The translations under genes were made by a program, and so were the position numbers. Under the pieces are notes generated by a model. It searched no databases. It saw nothing but the letters and a program-made list of their open reading frames with translations, and was not told where the DNA came from. From UBA9300 sp964577305 (lineage in GTDB: Bacteria; Bacteroidota; Bacteroidia; Bacteroidales; VadinHA17), in the NCBI GenBank assembly GCA_964577305.1, contig CAZNYS010000007.1, positions 1 through 64,000 of the forward strand: a stretch of 64,000 nt of DNA, in the 5' to 3' direction. Within the stretch, counting starts at the first letter, position 1. Every line of letters begins with the position of its first letter. Shown in pieces: positions 55,498-63,569 of the stretch.

Positions 55498-55549
55498 AGG
55501 CAGCATTTATTTAAATTTCAAAATTAAGTCCTTTTACAGGAATTTACTA

Positions 55550-55900
55550 TTATAATTGAGCATCACGCCTAAAGGATATTTTGACCAGTTTTTCTGCAAA
55601 CAAAATTATGGTAAGACAGATGAAAATAATGACCACCGGTAATAAATTATCTGACATGAATGCAAATGACTGATTATCACTGTAAAATGACAGTACAACT
55701 ACAGTAGCAATCCCTGAAAGCATCCCCAGTATGAAAAATAACCATGATAACCTAATATTCCTCCGGACTGAATTTCTCTTTTCATGCTCCAGCCGGACCT
55801 CTGCCATCAGTTCGTCTTCAAAATCACTGAAGGGCATTTCCCTGCTGCTGTTTGAAAGCAGTTCCCTGAAATACCTGTCGTGGTTGTTATTCTTTTCCAT
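55550..55900 (-). CDS. Small membrane protein, putative anti-sigma factor
   Basis: 116 aa. A soluble N-terminus of about 45 residues (SNSSREMPFSDFEDELMAEVRLEH) followed by two membrane helices (LSWLFFILGMLSGIATVVVL; LLPVVIIFICLTIILFAEKL). No CxxC zinc motif. Its start overlaps the sigma factor stop by one base, a layout typical of sigma/anti-sigma pairs, so I infer a regulator of the 55900 sigma factor. Confidence 0.65.
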   Translation of the reverse strand: MEKNNNHDRYFRELLSNSSREMPFSDFEDELMAEVRLEHEKRNSVRRNIRLSWLFFILGMLSGIATVVVLSFYSDNQSFAFMSDNLLPVVIIFICLTIILFAEKLVKISFRRDAQL

Positions 55901-56457
55901 CAGTATAGTGTTTTCTTTTCAGTTGACAATAATACATTCAATTCATGATACATGCTCTTACGTGCACGATGGAGCAGGACTTTCACGTTTGATTCAGTCC
56001 ACCCTGTTATCTCCCTTATTTCCTCAACAGAATATTCCTCTATATAAAATAGTGTCAGAGCAAGTGCTTCTTTTGAAGGGATATTCTGCATGGCCAGGTC
56101 AATATAATATTTCTGCTGATCCCGGCTTACTATATCATTTATTTTTACATGGCCGGGATCAACAGATTCGGTTCGGGTGTCAGCAATATATTTTTCTTTC
56201 CCAGGTTTTTTTAAACTTTTTAAAGCCTCATTTATGACAATCCTGAAGAACCAGGTTGAGAATTTTGATTTCCCCCTGAATTTCCCCAGTTTACGGTAGG
56301 CAATAATATAAGCTTCCTGTACCGCATCACGGGCATCAAATTCATTTTTCAGTACTGAGAAAGCCAGATTATAAGCCTTGTCTTTATACTGATGAACAAA
56401 ATATCTGAAAGCATCAATGTCTCCATTCAATACTTTTTTAATATACAGTTCATCCAT
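55900..56457 (-). CDS. ECF sigma factor, second module
   Basis: 185 aa from ATG 56457; the frame opens 13 codons earlier inside the upstream gene. Region 2: FRYFVHQYKDKAYNLAFSVL and ARDAVQEAYIIAYRKLGKFRG; region 4: LALTLFYIEEYSVEEIREITG followed by ESNVKVLLHRARKSM. Sits between a DUF6249 gene and a two-helix membrane protein, all on the minus strand with overlaps, so this is a compact three-gene regulatory unit. Confidence 0.9.
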   Translation of the reverse strand: MDELYIKKVLNGDIDAFRYFVHQYKDKAYNLAFSVLKNEFDARDAVQEAYIIAYRKLGKFRGKSKFSTWFFRIVINEALKSLKKPGKEKYIADTRTESVDPGHVKINDIVSRDQQKYYIDLAMQNIPSKEALALTLFYIEEYSVEEIREITGWTESNVKVLLHRARKSMYHELNVLLSTEKKTLY

Positions 56458-56461
56458 AGTG

Positions 56462-56812
56462 TTATTTTTTCCCCTGCCTGTCAGTAAAATGTGCAATAAT
56501 CATAGCTATCCCACCAAAAAACAATCCTGATAATACCATTAAAATAAGAAAAATTTCACTTGCAAATCTCTGAGGCATAATCATAAAAGATAATACCACT
56601 AACGAAACTCCCATGCTTAAACCTATAATTACAATTCCTATTTTGAGCCATGGGAATTTCGCTTCTTTTAATGCGTCTGGAGCATCAGCTCCCTTTTCAA
56701 TGAGCGCCATCCTCTCCTTATTCCTTGACTTGAGATAGAATATCCAGGAAATGGTTATGGCTGCAAAAAAACCCAGCCATGCAATTGCAGTAAAAAGTTT
56801 ATAAAATGTCAT
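56462..56812 (-). CDS. DUF6249-type small membrane protein
   Basis: 116 aa. Three hydrophobic helices; the segment after the first helix, RNKERMALIEKGAD, is the DUF6249 signature seen upstream of ECF sigma genes in Bacteroidota. Function unknown. It precedes the sigma gene with a 4-base gap and is the first gene of the unit. Confidence 0.75.
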   Translation of the reverse strand: MTFYKLFTAIAWLGFFAAITISWIFYLKSRNKERMALIEKGADAPDALKEAKFPWLKIGIVIIGLSMGVSLVVLSFMIMPQRFASEIFLILMVLSGLFFGGIAMIIAHFTDRQGKK

Positions 56813-56986
56813 AATATTGCTTTTTTAAGTTTACTGATTCTTTGATATAATCATAAGCAAAAAGGTTACAGAATATTCCAATTAAGCTTGAGATTCGAGC
56901 TCGCCAAAGACAATCTTAATTCTTATATCGTTGATCTTCAATCTACAATCAAACCTTTGCGAAATCATTAAAAGTATTAATCATTT

Positions 56987-57535
56987 TCAGAATAAATACG
57001 GTACAAATCTCCTGGTTCGTTTCATGTATAGCCTGTATTCGTTGCCGAAATAGGCTATGCATTCCTTTTCGTCAATTAATGCAGCTATGAAAAGGAATAT
57101 ACTGGACAGTATGCTAATGACAAGTAAAGGAACAGTAGTATTCTTAAGAAAAATACCCCATGTCAGGAACAATAACGATGAATATAAAGGATGCCTGATG
57201 TATTTGAATATGCCTGTTTCAACCAGTTGCGATGTTCTTTCAAACCTGTACAGGGTCTTTTGCTTACTCTCCCTGCCTGGCCTGCCTTTTCTTTTTAGTA
57301 ACACGGCACCGGCAATAACCACATATGCTGATACAATAAGAAATATCCACGAAAACATCTGCCTGACACTGATCGGATCAACAAACCAGTAACGATAATT
57401 ACTGGCAAAGAGCCACAGTATGCATTCCCAGCTTAAGAATCGGTAAAAACCATGTGACCTCAGGTTAAAAATTGTCCGCCATGAAATGATTATCACTGGG
57501 ATACTGAGGATGCCGAAGATGATGAATCTGTCCAT
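56987..57535 (-). CDS. Isoprenylcysteine methyltransferase-like membrane protein
   Basis: I start at ATG 57535 (MDRFIIFGIL), giving 182 aa. The frame stays open another 89 codons but that part is translated repeat DNA (57581-57796). Four or five hydrophobic helices, with TGIFKYIRHPLYSSLL near 120 and EKECIAYFGNEYRLYMKRTRRFVP at the end. This is the ICMT/PEMT-like membrane methyltransferase pattern with the RHP motif. Substrate unknown. A trypsin-like lipoprotein gene lies upstream on the same strand, beyond the repeats. Confidence 0.8.
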   Translation of the reverse strand: MDRFIIFGILSIPVIIISWRTIFNLRSHGFYRFLSWECILWLFASNYRYWFVDPISVRQMFSWIFLIVSAYVVIAGAVLLKRKGRPGRESKQKTLYRFERTSQLVETGIFKYIRHPLYSSLLFLTWGIFLKNTTVPLLVISILSSIFLFIAALIDEKECIAYFGNEYRLYMKRTRRFVPYLF

Positions 57536-57580
57536 ACCAAAAGATAAAAGACAAAAGTAAAAAGTAAAAAGGAAAAAGTA

Positions 57581-57722
57581 AAAAGTTGGAGCTAAGACTG
57601 CGTAAGCGGGCGAAGCGGAAACCCCGGCTGAACGAAGTGAACGCCGGGGGAAAAAGTTGGAGCGAAGACTGCGTAAGCGGGCGAATCGGAAACCCCTGCT
57701 GAACGAAACTCGGCACGGATCA
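57581..57722. repeat. Two tandem ~71-bp GC-rich units
   Basis: gttggag-[c/g]-aagactgcgtaagcgggcga and the sequence that follows occurs at about 57585 and again at 57656, a period of 71 bases, diverging toward the second unit's end. The block is far more GC-rich than its neighbours and keeps an open frame into the 56987 gene. Confidence 0.7.
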
Positions 57723-57796
57723 CCCGCCTTCGCCCCGAGGACTCCTTCGGCGGGCAGAGGGAGACCCGCGCCAGCGAAGGAGGGAGCCTTAGCCTC
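57721..57796. repeat. Mosaic repeat modules B and A (inverted)
   Basis: 57721-57745 (cacccgccttcgccccgag, then gactcc) is identical to 58690-58714. 57761-57796 is the reverse complement of module A at 50121-50153. Confidence 0.75.
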
Positions 57797-57802
57797 TTTC
57801 AT

Positions 57803-58534
57803 TTATTTTTCTATAAATTGATCCAGATAACTCACATTACAGATCACCCCCAGATTACCTTCTGCTCCCGAGACAATACCTACAAGGAAACCGTTTGCAT
57901 CTATCACCGGTGACCCGCTACGGCCTGCAGGATCAACATCCTCAGTAAGTGTATTAACATAATAATAAGGCCCTGCATTCCTGAACATCTGCATCTTCAC
58001 CAGTGATGGAGATCCCTCTTTTTGTTTATATGGCCAGCCAAGGTGGTATATTATTTCATCTTTCTGTACAGGTTTTGTCCTTATCCTGAGTGGTGTAAAT
58101 CCCGAAGGAATATCATCAACCTCAAAGAGCAGCCAGTCACGAACTTTAAGAGTATTGAACCGGTCCACCATTTCATCACTGTTCTTATTTATCATTTCTT
58201 CAAAGATCATATATTTAGCTTCATTCCCTTTTGGATAGGCTTTCCATTCAATGAAATTATCTCCCAGGTCTATGGTAAGCAATTCCTCATGCGTAAAAAC
58301 AAGAAATATATGTTTACATGTAACGCCAAGGGTATCATGCCCTGTATCCACCAGGAAGGAATTTGCGATGCCGGTATAGGTGGTGTCTTTAAATTCAATA
58401 TTATTTGTAAAAACCAGTTCAGGCCACTCAGATACCTGTTTGTCAGCCCATTCCTCTTTTTTAACCTCCTCAGTAGTGTTATTGCATGCGTTTAGAGCAA
58501 AAATTAATAATAAAGTGTGGACCAGGCTTTTCAT
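57803..58534 (-). CDS. Trypsin-like serine peptidase lipoprotein
   Basis: 243 aa. Lipobox IFALNAC (Cys17). A trypsin-like fold is suggested by GVTCKHIFLVF (His candidate) and GRSGSPVID-NGFLVGIVSG (nucleophile Ser in GRSGSP, then the oxyanion strand). The catalytic Asp is not clear to me; a candidate is in IDLGDNFIEW. It should act in the envelope. The stop codon directly abuts the repeat block. Confident about the family, less about activity. Confidence 0.75.
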   Translation of the reverse strand: MKSLVHTLLLIFALNACNNTTEEVKKEEWADKQVSEWPELVFTNNIEFKDTTYTGIANSFLVDTGHDTLGVTCKHIFLVFTHEELLTIDLGDNFIEWKAYPKGNEAKYMIFEEMINKNSDEMVDRFNTLKVRDWLLFEVDDIPSGFTPLRIRTKPVQKDEIIYHLGWPYKQKEGSPSLVKMQMFRNAGPYYYVNTLTEDVDPAGRSGSPVIDANGFLVGIVSGAEGNLGVICNVSYLDQFIEK

Positions 58535-59069
58535 TTATAATTATTGTTTGAGTCTGTTATGAACATTAAATATATCATAATAAAAAGGCATTTCAAATGG
58601 AGGGACGCCCAATTCAGGGTTTTTATAAACCTATAGAACCACCTCTCCTTAGCCTCAGCCTTCTCTGTCCGACGAAGCTCGGCTCGGTTCACCCGCCTTC
58701 GCCCCGAGGACTCCGAAAAGTCAATAATTAATTATTCGACTCCGCTGGAGTCGTTTTACTTGTGTCATACCTCCCGGCTACAATTATGTGACCCCTATGG
58801 GGGTCAAGAAAAACAAGAGACTATTATCTGTCTGGTAATTTATTATCTAACAGCTAAATACAAAGCCATTGACGCCGTAGGTGTCATATAATTGTATAAA
58901 AAATAATCACTCCAAAATAATATCTCCCGAGCTGTGCAAGTATCCCGAATACGGGATGCGAGTGCAGTAAGGGAGATAATTTCCCTTTTCGGAGTAGACT
59001 CATTAATCCAGTATTCCAATCATCCATAATATTCATGATTTCTGATCAAGACAGGGATGATAAAATCAT
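58535..59069. other. Mosaic-repeat and palindrome-rich intergenic region
   Basis: No gene in this stretch. It contains module B (58690-58714) with upstream agcctcagcc, cgactcc/ggagtcg (about 58738-58754), tgacccc/ggggtca (about 58788-58805), and a larger hairpin at about 58919-58982 enclosing tcccg/cggga. These dyads vary in length and are not spaced like an array. Confidence 0.65.
58690..58714. repeat. Mosaic repeat module B (copy 2)
   Basis: 25 bases identical to 57721-57745, with similar flanks for about 15 bases upstream (gaagctcggctcggtt against gaaactcggcacggat). Confidence 0.7.
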
Positions 59070-59100
59070 TTTGTTTTAGCCACTAATATAACTATTTTTG
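59070..59100 (+). promoter_or_regulatory. Consensus Bacteroidota promoter of the dCMP deaminase gene
   Basis: TTTG (59070-59073), exactly 19 bases, TATTTTTG (59093-59100); same spacing as the tRNA-Ala promoter. 32 bases before the start codon. Confidence 0.8.
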
Positions 59101-59132
59101 AAGGCCGTGTTTTAGACCTGACACATAATAAT

Positions 59133-59603
59133 ATGGGTGATAAAAAGACGCTTAGGCCTTACGGTGACAAGCAAAAACAATTTGATAAGCGCTACCTGCA
59201 GATGGCAGGTATCTGGGCTGAAAATTCATACTGCGAAAGAAGAAGGGTTGGAGCCCTTATTGTAAAGGGGAAAATGATAATCTCCGATGGCTATAATGGT
59301 ACTCCCGCAGGTTTTGAAAATATATGTGAAGATGAAGAAGGGAACACAAAGCCTTATGTATTGCATGCCGAGGCCAACGCCATAACCAAGGTGGCCAAAT
59401 CAAATAATTCAAGTGATAATTCCACACTATATGTTACTACCTCTCCATGTATGGAATGCGCCAAGCTTATCATACAGTCGGGTATACGAAGAGTTGTTTT
59501 CAGCGAAAAATACAGGATGTCTGACGGCCTTGATCTTTTAAAAAGAGCTGGAATTGAACTAATTTACGTTGACCTTGAAAAAGATGAATATGAAATACAA
59601 TAA
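59133..59603 (+). CDS. dCMP deaminase / ComEB-type zinc deaminase
   Basis: 156 aa. Zinc site: HAEANAI (His and Glu) and SPCMECAKLI (two Cys), with N-terminal GDKQKQFDKRYLQM and SYCERRRVGALIVKG typical of the family. It deaminates dCMP to dUMP in pyrimidine metabolism, or a related deoxynucleotide. Its last codons overlap the S41 peptidase start by 14-20 bases, so the two are translationally coupled. Confidence 0.93.
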   Translation: MGDKKTLRPYGDKQKQFDKRYLQMAGIWAENSYCERRRVGALIVKGKMIISDGYNGTPAGFENICEDEEGNTKPYVLHAEANAITKVAKSNNSSDNSTLYVTTSPCMECAKLIIQSGIRRVVFSEKYRMSDGLDLLKRAGIELIYVDLEKDEYEIQ

Positions 59604-61194
59604 CAGTCCCAGGAACAGTATTTTACCTCTTATAATAGCGGTTTCGGTTATTGCCGGTGTACTTATAGGAATAAAAATGCCCGGACGTACATCTCATCCT
59701 CCCCTGTCGGTTAACCCAAGAACAGACAAAATAAGCAGGATATTAAATTATATTGAGGCAAATTATGTTGATTCTGTCGATCGCGATAAACTTGTTGAAT
59801 CGGTCATTCCCGTAATGCTACATGAACTTGATCCTCATTCGGTATATATACCGGCGCGGGAACTTACAGCTGCCAACGAACAGCTGCAGGGTAATTTTGA
59901 AGGTATAGGCATTTCTTTCAATATGCTCACAGATACCGTGCTGATAATAAGCACCGTCCCCGGGGGACCTTCCGAAAAAGTCGGTGTAATGGCGGGTGAT
60001 AAGATCATTTATGTCGGCGATTCATTGATTGCAGGGCAGGGTATTGTTGATGAAGATATTATGGGAATGCTCAAGGGGCCTCGTGGTACCGAGGTCAATA
60101 TTAAAGTTCTCAGGAAGGGTGTTGAGGACCTGATACCATTTACCATAATAAGGGATAAAATCCCTATTTATTCAATTGATGTAGCCTATATGGTTAATGA
60201 CAATATAGGCTTTATCAAGGTAAACAGGTTCTCAATGACCACCTATGATGAGTTTATTGAAGCCATAAATGAGCTAAAGGCCAAAGGTATGAAGAAGCTG
60301 ATACTTGACCTGAGGGGAAATGTTGGTGGTGTTATGGATCCCTCAATAAAGATATCAGATGAATTCCTGCCCGGCGGGAAGCTAATAGTATATACAGAGG
60401 GTCGTGCCAGGAAAAGGGAAGAATACCTTTCGACAGAAAATGGGTCATTCCTTGAGGGTGAACTGGTGATACTTATAGATGAATGGAGTGCATCGGCCAG
60501 TGAAATAGTCGCCGGGGCCATGCAGGATAACGACCGTGGAACTATCATAGGCCGTCGCTCATTCGGCAAAGGACTGGTACAGGAACCGATAATGTTCAAT
60601 GACAGGTCGGCAATGCGACTTACGGTAGCCAGGTATTATACGCCTACAGGCCGTTCTATCCAGACACCATATGAGAATGGTTATGAAGATTATGTAGCTG
60701 ATCTGAATGAAAGGTTCATGAGGCTTGAACATCAGAACGCTGACAGCATTCAGTTTGATAACATACAGAAGTTTGAAACACCCGGAGGAAAGATAGTCTA
60801 TGGTGGCGGTGGAATCATGCCCGATGTGTTTGTACCAGCTGACACCTCAGGTTTTTCAATGTACTTCGCAAGAGTCAGGAACAGTGGACTTATATACAGG
60901 TATTCGCTCAGCTACACAGAAGATAACAGGGAGAAACTCCTGGAATTTCAAACGGTAGATGAGATTAACAGTTTCCTTGAAAAGCAGTCGGTGCTCGATA
61001 AATTTATACTGTATGCAAAAGAAAACGGGGTGAATCCTGATTGGAAAGACCTTGAAGAATCAGGCGAGATAATCGAGATTCAGCTCAAGGCATATATTGC
61101 AAGGAACATTCTAGACAACAAAGGCTTTTATCCAATCTGGCAGGAGCTGGACACCACATTGAAGAAAGCAATTGAGTATCTGGAAGAGAATTAG
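59590..61194 (+). CDS. S41 family C-terminal processing peptidase
   Basis: 534 aa from ATG 59590 (MKYNNSPRNS); ATG 59584 and a TTG at 59569 are alternatives. One N-terminal membrane anchor (LPLIIAVSVIAGVLIGIKM), a PDZ domain (about 95-175, GIGISFNMLTDTVLI, GGPSEKVGVMAGDKI), and the peptidase core with DLRGNVGG, nucleophile Ser in WSASASE and the general-base Lys in SFGKGLVQ. It processes or degrades proteins in the periplasm. Downstream hairpin at 61221-61252 faces the convergent GH29 gene. Confidence 0.93.
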   Translation: MKYNNSPRNSILPLIIAVSVIAGVLIGIKMPGRTSHPPLSVNPRTDKISRILNYIEANYVDSVDRDKLVESVIPVMLHELDPHSVYIPARELTAANEQLQGNFEGIGISFNMLTDTVLIISTVPGGPSEKVGVMAGDKIIYVGDSLIAGQGIVDEDIMGMLKGPRGTEVNIKVLRKGVEDLIPFTIIRDKIPIYSIDVAYMVNDNIGFIKVNRFSMTTYDEFIEAINELKAKGMKKLILDLRGNVGGVMDPSIKISDEFLPGGKLIVYTEGRARKREEYLSTENGSFLEGELVILIDEWSASASEIVAGAMQDNDRGTIIGRRSFGKGLVQEPIMFNDRSAMRLTVARYYTPTGRSIQTPYENGYEDYVADLNERFMRLEHQNADSIQFDNIQKFETPGGKIVYGGGGIMPDVFVPADTSGFSMYFARVRNSGLIYRYSLSYTEDNREKLLEFQTVDEINSFLEKQSVLDKFILYAKENGVNPDWKDLEESGEIIEIQLKAYIARNILDNKGFYPIWQELDTTLKKAIEYLEEN

Positions 61195-61220
61195 GCTCCA
61201 CCTTCGCTGGTGTGCGGCTG

Positions 61221-61252
61221 TGTAGAGACGCCAGTGGCCTGTCGTCTCTACA
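61221..61252. repeat. Hairpin of the tgtagagacg family, copy 2
   Basis: 10-bp arms tgtagagacg (61221-61230) and cgtctctaca (61243-61252). The core matches the palindrome at 47709-47728. It lies between convergent genes. Confidence 0.65.
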
Positions 61253-61283
61253 GCCATTTGTCGTTCGTCTTTTGTCCTTCGTC

Positions 61284-62630
61284 TTAATCAATGCTGCCCT
61301 TTATATCAACAATAATAACCGGGCTATATTCATCCGGTGCCTCCTCCGGCAGCTCAATAATGATCTTATCATCCTGGCGTTCAAAACGGATCTCCACCAT
61401 CCCATCCATGATAAATGCATTTTTAATCTTATTATCAAAAGCCGGCAGGGAAAGCTTATTATCTTCAGGCCAGTTAAAGACATGCAGGTACAGCCTTGTA
61501 TTTTTACCCTCCTGTTTTCTGGTACACCTGCCCCATCCAAGATCACTGAACGGGCTTGCCGATGTTCCATATATTGATTCAGCGTAAATATCCATCCAGT
61601 CACCTATTGCTTTCAGCCTTTCGATACTTTCCTGCGGAAAGGTACCATCAGCTTTTGGTCCAACATTAAGAAGGAAATTACCACCCTTGGACGCTATATC
61701 AACAAGCTTTTGCACAAGGTCTTTTGACGATTTCCAGTTATTATCATATTTATTATAACCCCAGTGATTATTCATCGTCATGCACGTCTCCCAGTCGATT
61801 CCGGGTAATCCTGTGTCCGGGATTTCCTGTTCAGGAGTACCAAAATCACCTTTGAATTCACCTTCTTTTGTCATTCCCTGCATGCCCTGGCGTCCTTTAT
61901 CAACCCTGTTATTTATTATTATATCTTCCTGTAATCCACGTACATAATTATACAGATCAACACCTCTCTCATGTGTCCATGTGTTTTCCCATTCACCATC
62001 AAACCATAACACTCCTATGCTGCCATAGTTACCTGTCAGTTCAGCCAGCTGATTCTTCAGATATTCCTCAACATACCTGTCAAAATCAGCTCCCTCTGTT
62101 GACCTGTCCTTCTCCCAGTCACGACGGGGAAGATAATCAGGATGATGCCAGTCCATAATCGAATGATACCAGCACATAACAATATCCTGTTCGGAACAGG
62201 CATCTGAAAGTTCTTTCAGGATATCTCTCTTAAAAGGAGTTGACATTACATCGAAATCCGTGTATTCAGAGTCAAAGAGGCAAAATCCATCATGATGCTT
62301 TGAAGTAATAACAATATATTTCATACCTGCATCCTTTGCTATTCTTACCCATTCATCAGCATCAAATTCAACGGGGTCGAACTGTTCAACAAATTCATCA
62401 TAGGTTTCAAGCGGGATCTGAGCCGTCGTTCTTATCCATTCAGCATGATTGGTCGTTCCCTCCCATTCACCTGCGGGCACAGCATACAATCCCCAGTGTA
62501 TGAACATTCCGAAGCGTGCATCACGCCACCAGTCCATCCTGTCATCCTCGCTTTTTTCATTACTATCATTAACACAACCAGGTGATAATACTAATAAGAA
62601 AACAAGGATTGCTGTAAGAGTTTTTTTCAT
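61284..62630 (-). CDS. Alpha-L-fucosidase, GH29
   Basis: 448 aa. Lipobox LSPGC, so a lipoprotein. GH29 core: WWRDARFGMFIHWGLYA, KYIVITSKHHDGFCLFDS, WYHSIMDWHHPDY, GVLWFDGEWENTW with the nucleophile Asp in WFDGEW, and GGNFLLNVGPKADG. It should release terminal fucose from glycans outside the cytoplasm. Next to an alpha/beta-hydrolase 21 bases upstream on the same strand, possibly cotranscribed. Confidence 0.95.
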   Translation of the reverse strand: MKKTLTAILVFLLVLSPGCVNDSNEKSEDDRMDWWRDARFGMFIHWGLYAVPAGEWEGTTNHAEWIRTTAQIPLETYDEFVEQFDPVEFDADEWVRIAKDAGMKYIVITSKHHDGFCLFDSEYTDFDVMSTPFKRDILKELSDACSEQDIVMCWYHSIMDWHHPDYLPRRDWEKDRSTEGADFDRYVEEYLKNQLAELTGNYGSIGVLWFDGEWENTWTHERGVDLYNYVRGLQEDIIINNRVDKGRQGMQGMTKEGEFKGDFGTPEQEIPDTGLPGIDWETCMTMNNHWGYNKYDNNWKSSKDLVQKLVDIASKGGNFLLNVGPKADGTFPQESIERLKAIGDWMDIYAESIYGTSASPFSDLGWGRCTRKQEGKNTRLYLHVFNWPEDNKLSLPAFDNKIKNAFIMDGMVEIRFERQDDKIIIELPEEAPDEYSPVIIVDIKGSID

Positions 62631-62650
62631 AATTCTCGGGTTTTAGATAT

Positions 62651-63451
62651 TTATTTCAACTGTTTGTAATAGAATTTAATTATAGCTTTCTGTGATTTCT
62701 CCTTTTCTTCAATAAAGCCCAGGTGCCCTGATTTCTCGAGAACAAGTATTTCCGCATTTTCCGGCAGTGTAATCCTGTCCTTAACCTCCCCAAAGGGGAT
62801 ATAGTTATCATGCATCCCAAAGATCATCAGGAGCGGTATATCTCCTTTTTTAAGTATATCTATTCTTGAAGGCCTGCTTAACATTCCGTTAATCACAGCG
62901 ATAATACCATCTTCAGGGATACCTGATGCTATCTCTTTATTACGGTCCAATTGTGCGCTAAACTTTTCCGTATTAAAATCTGCAAACATCTTTGGGATAT
63001 TTACCGGATAGATAATATCTTTTTTCCCTGATTTCACCACCCTGATCTCCCTTTTCCTGTTAACGATTATTTCATCAGTATCAGCAAATGGATGTGAATG
63101 GAAAAGGCAATATGCATGTAATCGTGACGGATACTTTTCAACAAAAGCCAGGACAGCATATCCTCCCATTGAGTGCCCTGTAAGCATGACCTTTTCAATC
63201 CCTTCCTCATTCATAACGGCTATTACCACATCTGCCATAAATTCCATTGAGTGCTCATTCCCAAATACACCTGATTCACCATGTCCTGGCAAATCAATTG
63301 CTATCACCCTGAATTTTTCTGCCAGTCCCTGCATAAAATCATCCCATACCTCTGATGACTCGAGATATCCGTGCAGGAGAATTATTGCATCACCATCACC
63401 ATTATCATAATATATTATTTTGCCCGCGTTAAAAACTATGCTTTTTTTCAC
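62651..63451 (-). CDS. Alpha/beta-hydrolase
   Basis: 266 aa. HGYLESSEVWDDF (oxyanion loop), GHSMGGYAV with nucleophile Ser, IDLPGHGESG, an acid region MIFGMHDNYIPF and a terminal His in EKSGHLGFIEE. No signal peptide. Looks like a small esterase-type hydrolase, substrate unknown. Starts the minus-strand pair with GH29. Confidence 0.9.
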   Translation of the reverse strand: MKKSIVFNAGKIIYYDNGDGDAIILLHGYLESSEVWDDFMQGLAEKFRVIAIDLPGHGESGVFGNEHSMEFMADVVIAVMNEEGIEKVMLTGHSMGGYAVLAFVEKYPSRLHAYCLFHSHPFADTDEIIVNRKREIRVVKSGKKDIIYPVNIPKMFADFNTEKFSAQLDRNKEIASGIPEDGIIAVINGMLSRPSRIDILKKGDIPLLMIFGMHDNYIPFGEVKDRITLPENAEILVLEKSGHLGFIEEKEKSQKAIIKFYYKQLK

Positions 63452-63519
63452 ACCCGGTATATTAAAAAAAACATTTTGAATAACATCATTTTTAATTAGT
63501 GAGCTAAAAATAATTAAAA

Positions 63520-63527
63520 TATATTTG
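63520..63527 (+). promoter_or_regulatory. Predicted -7 box of the sdhC operon
   Basis: TATATTTG, an exact TAnnTTTG match, 42 bases before the ATG; TTAG near 63496-63499 is one base off the upstream TTTG box. Confidence 0.55.
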
Positions 63528-63569
63528 TGAGTCGTGTACTAAAAATTAATCTCAAAACCTTCCTTTCAT

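Noticed and set aside
57536..57802. 89-codon N-terminal extension of the methyltransferase-like gene
   Set aside because: It is translated tandem repeat DNA; the later ATG 57535 matches a normal membrane-protein start.
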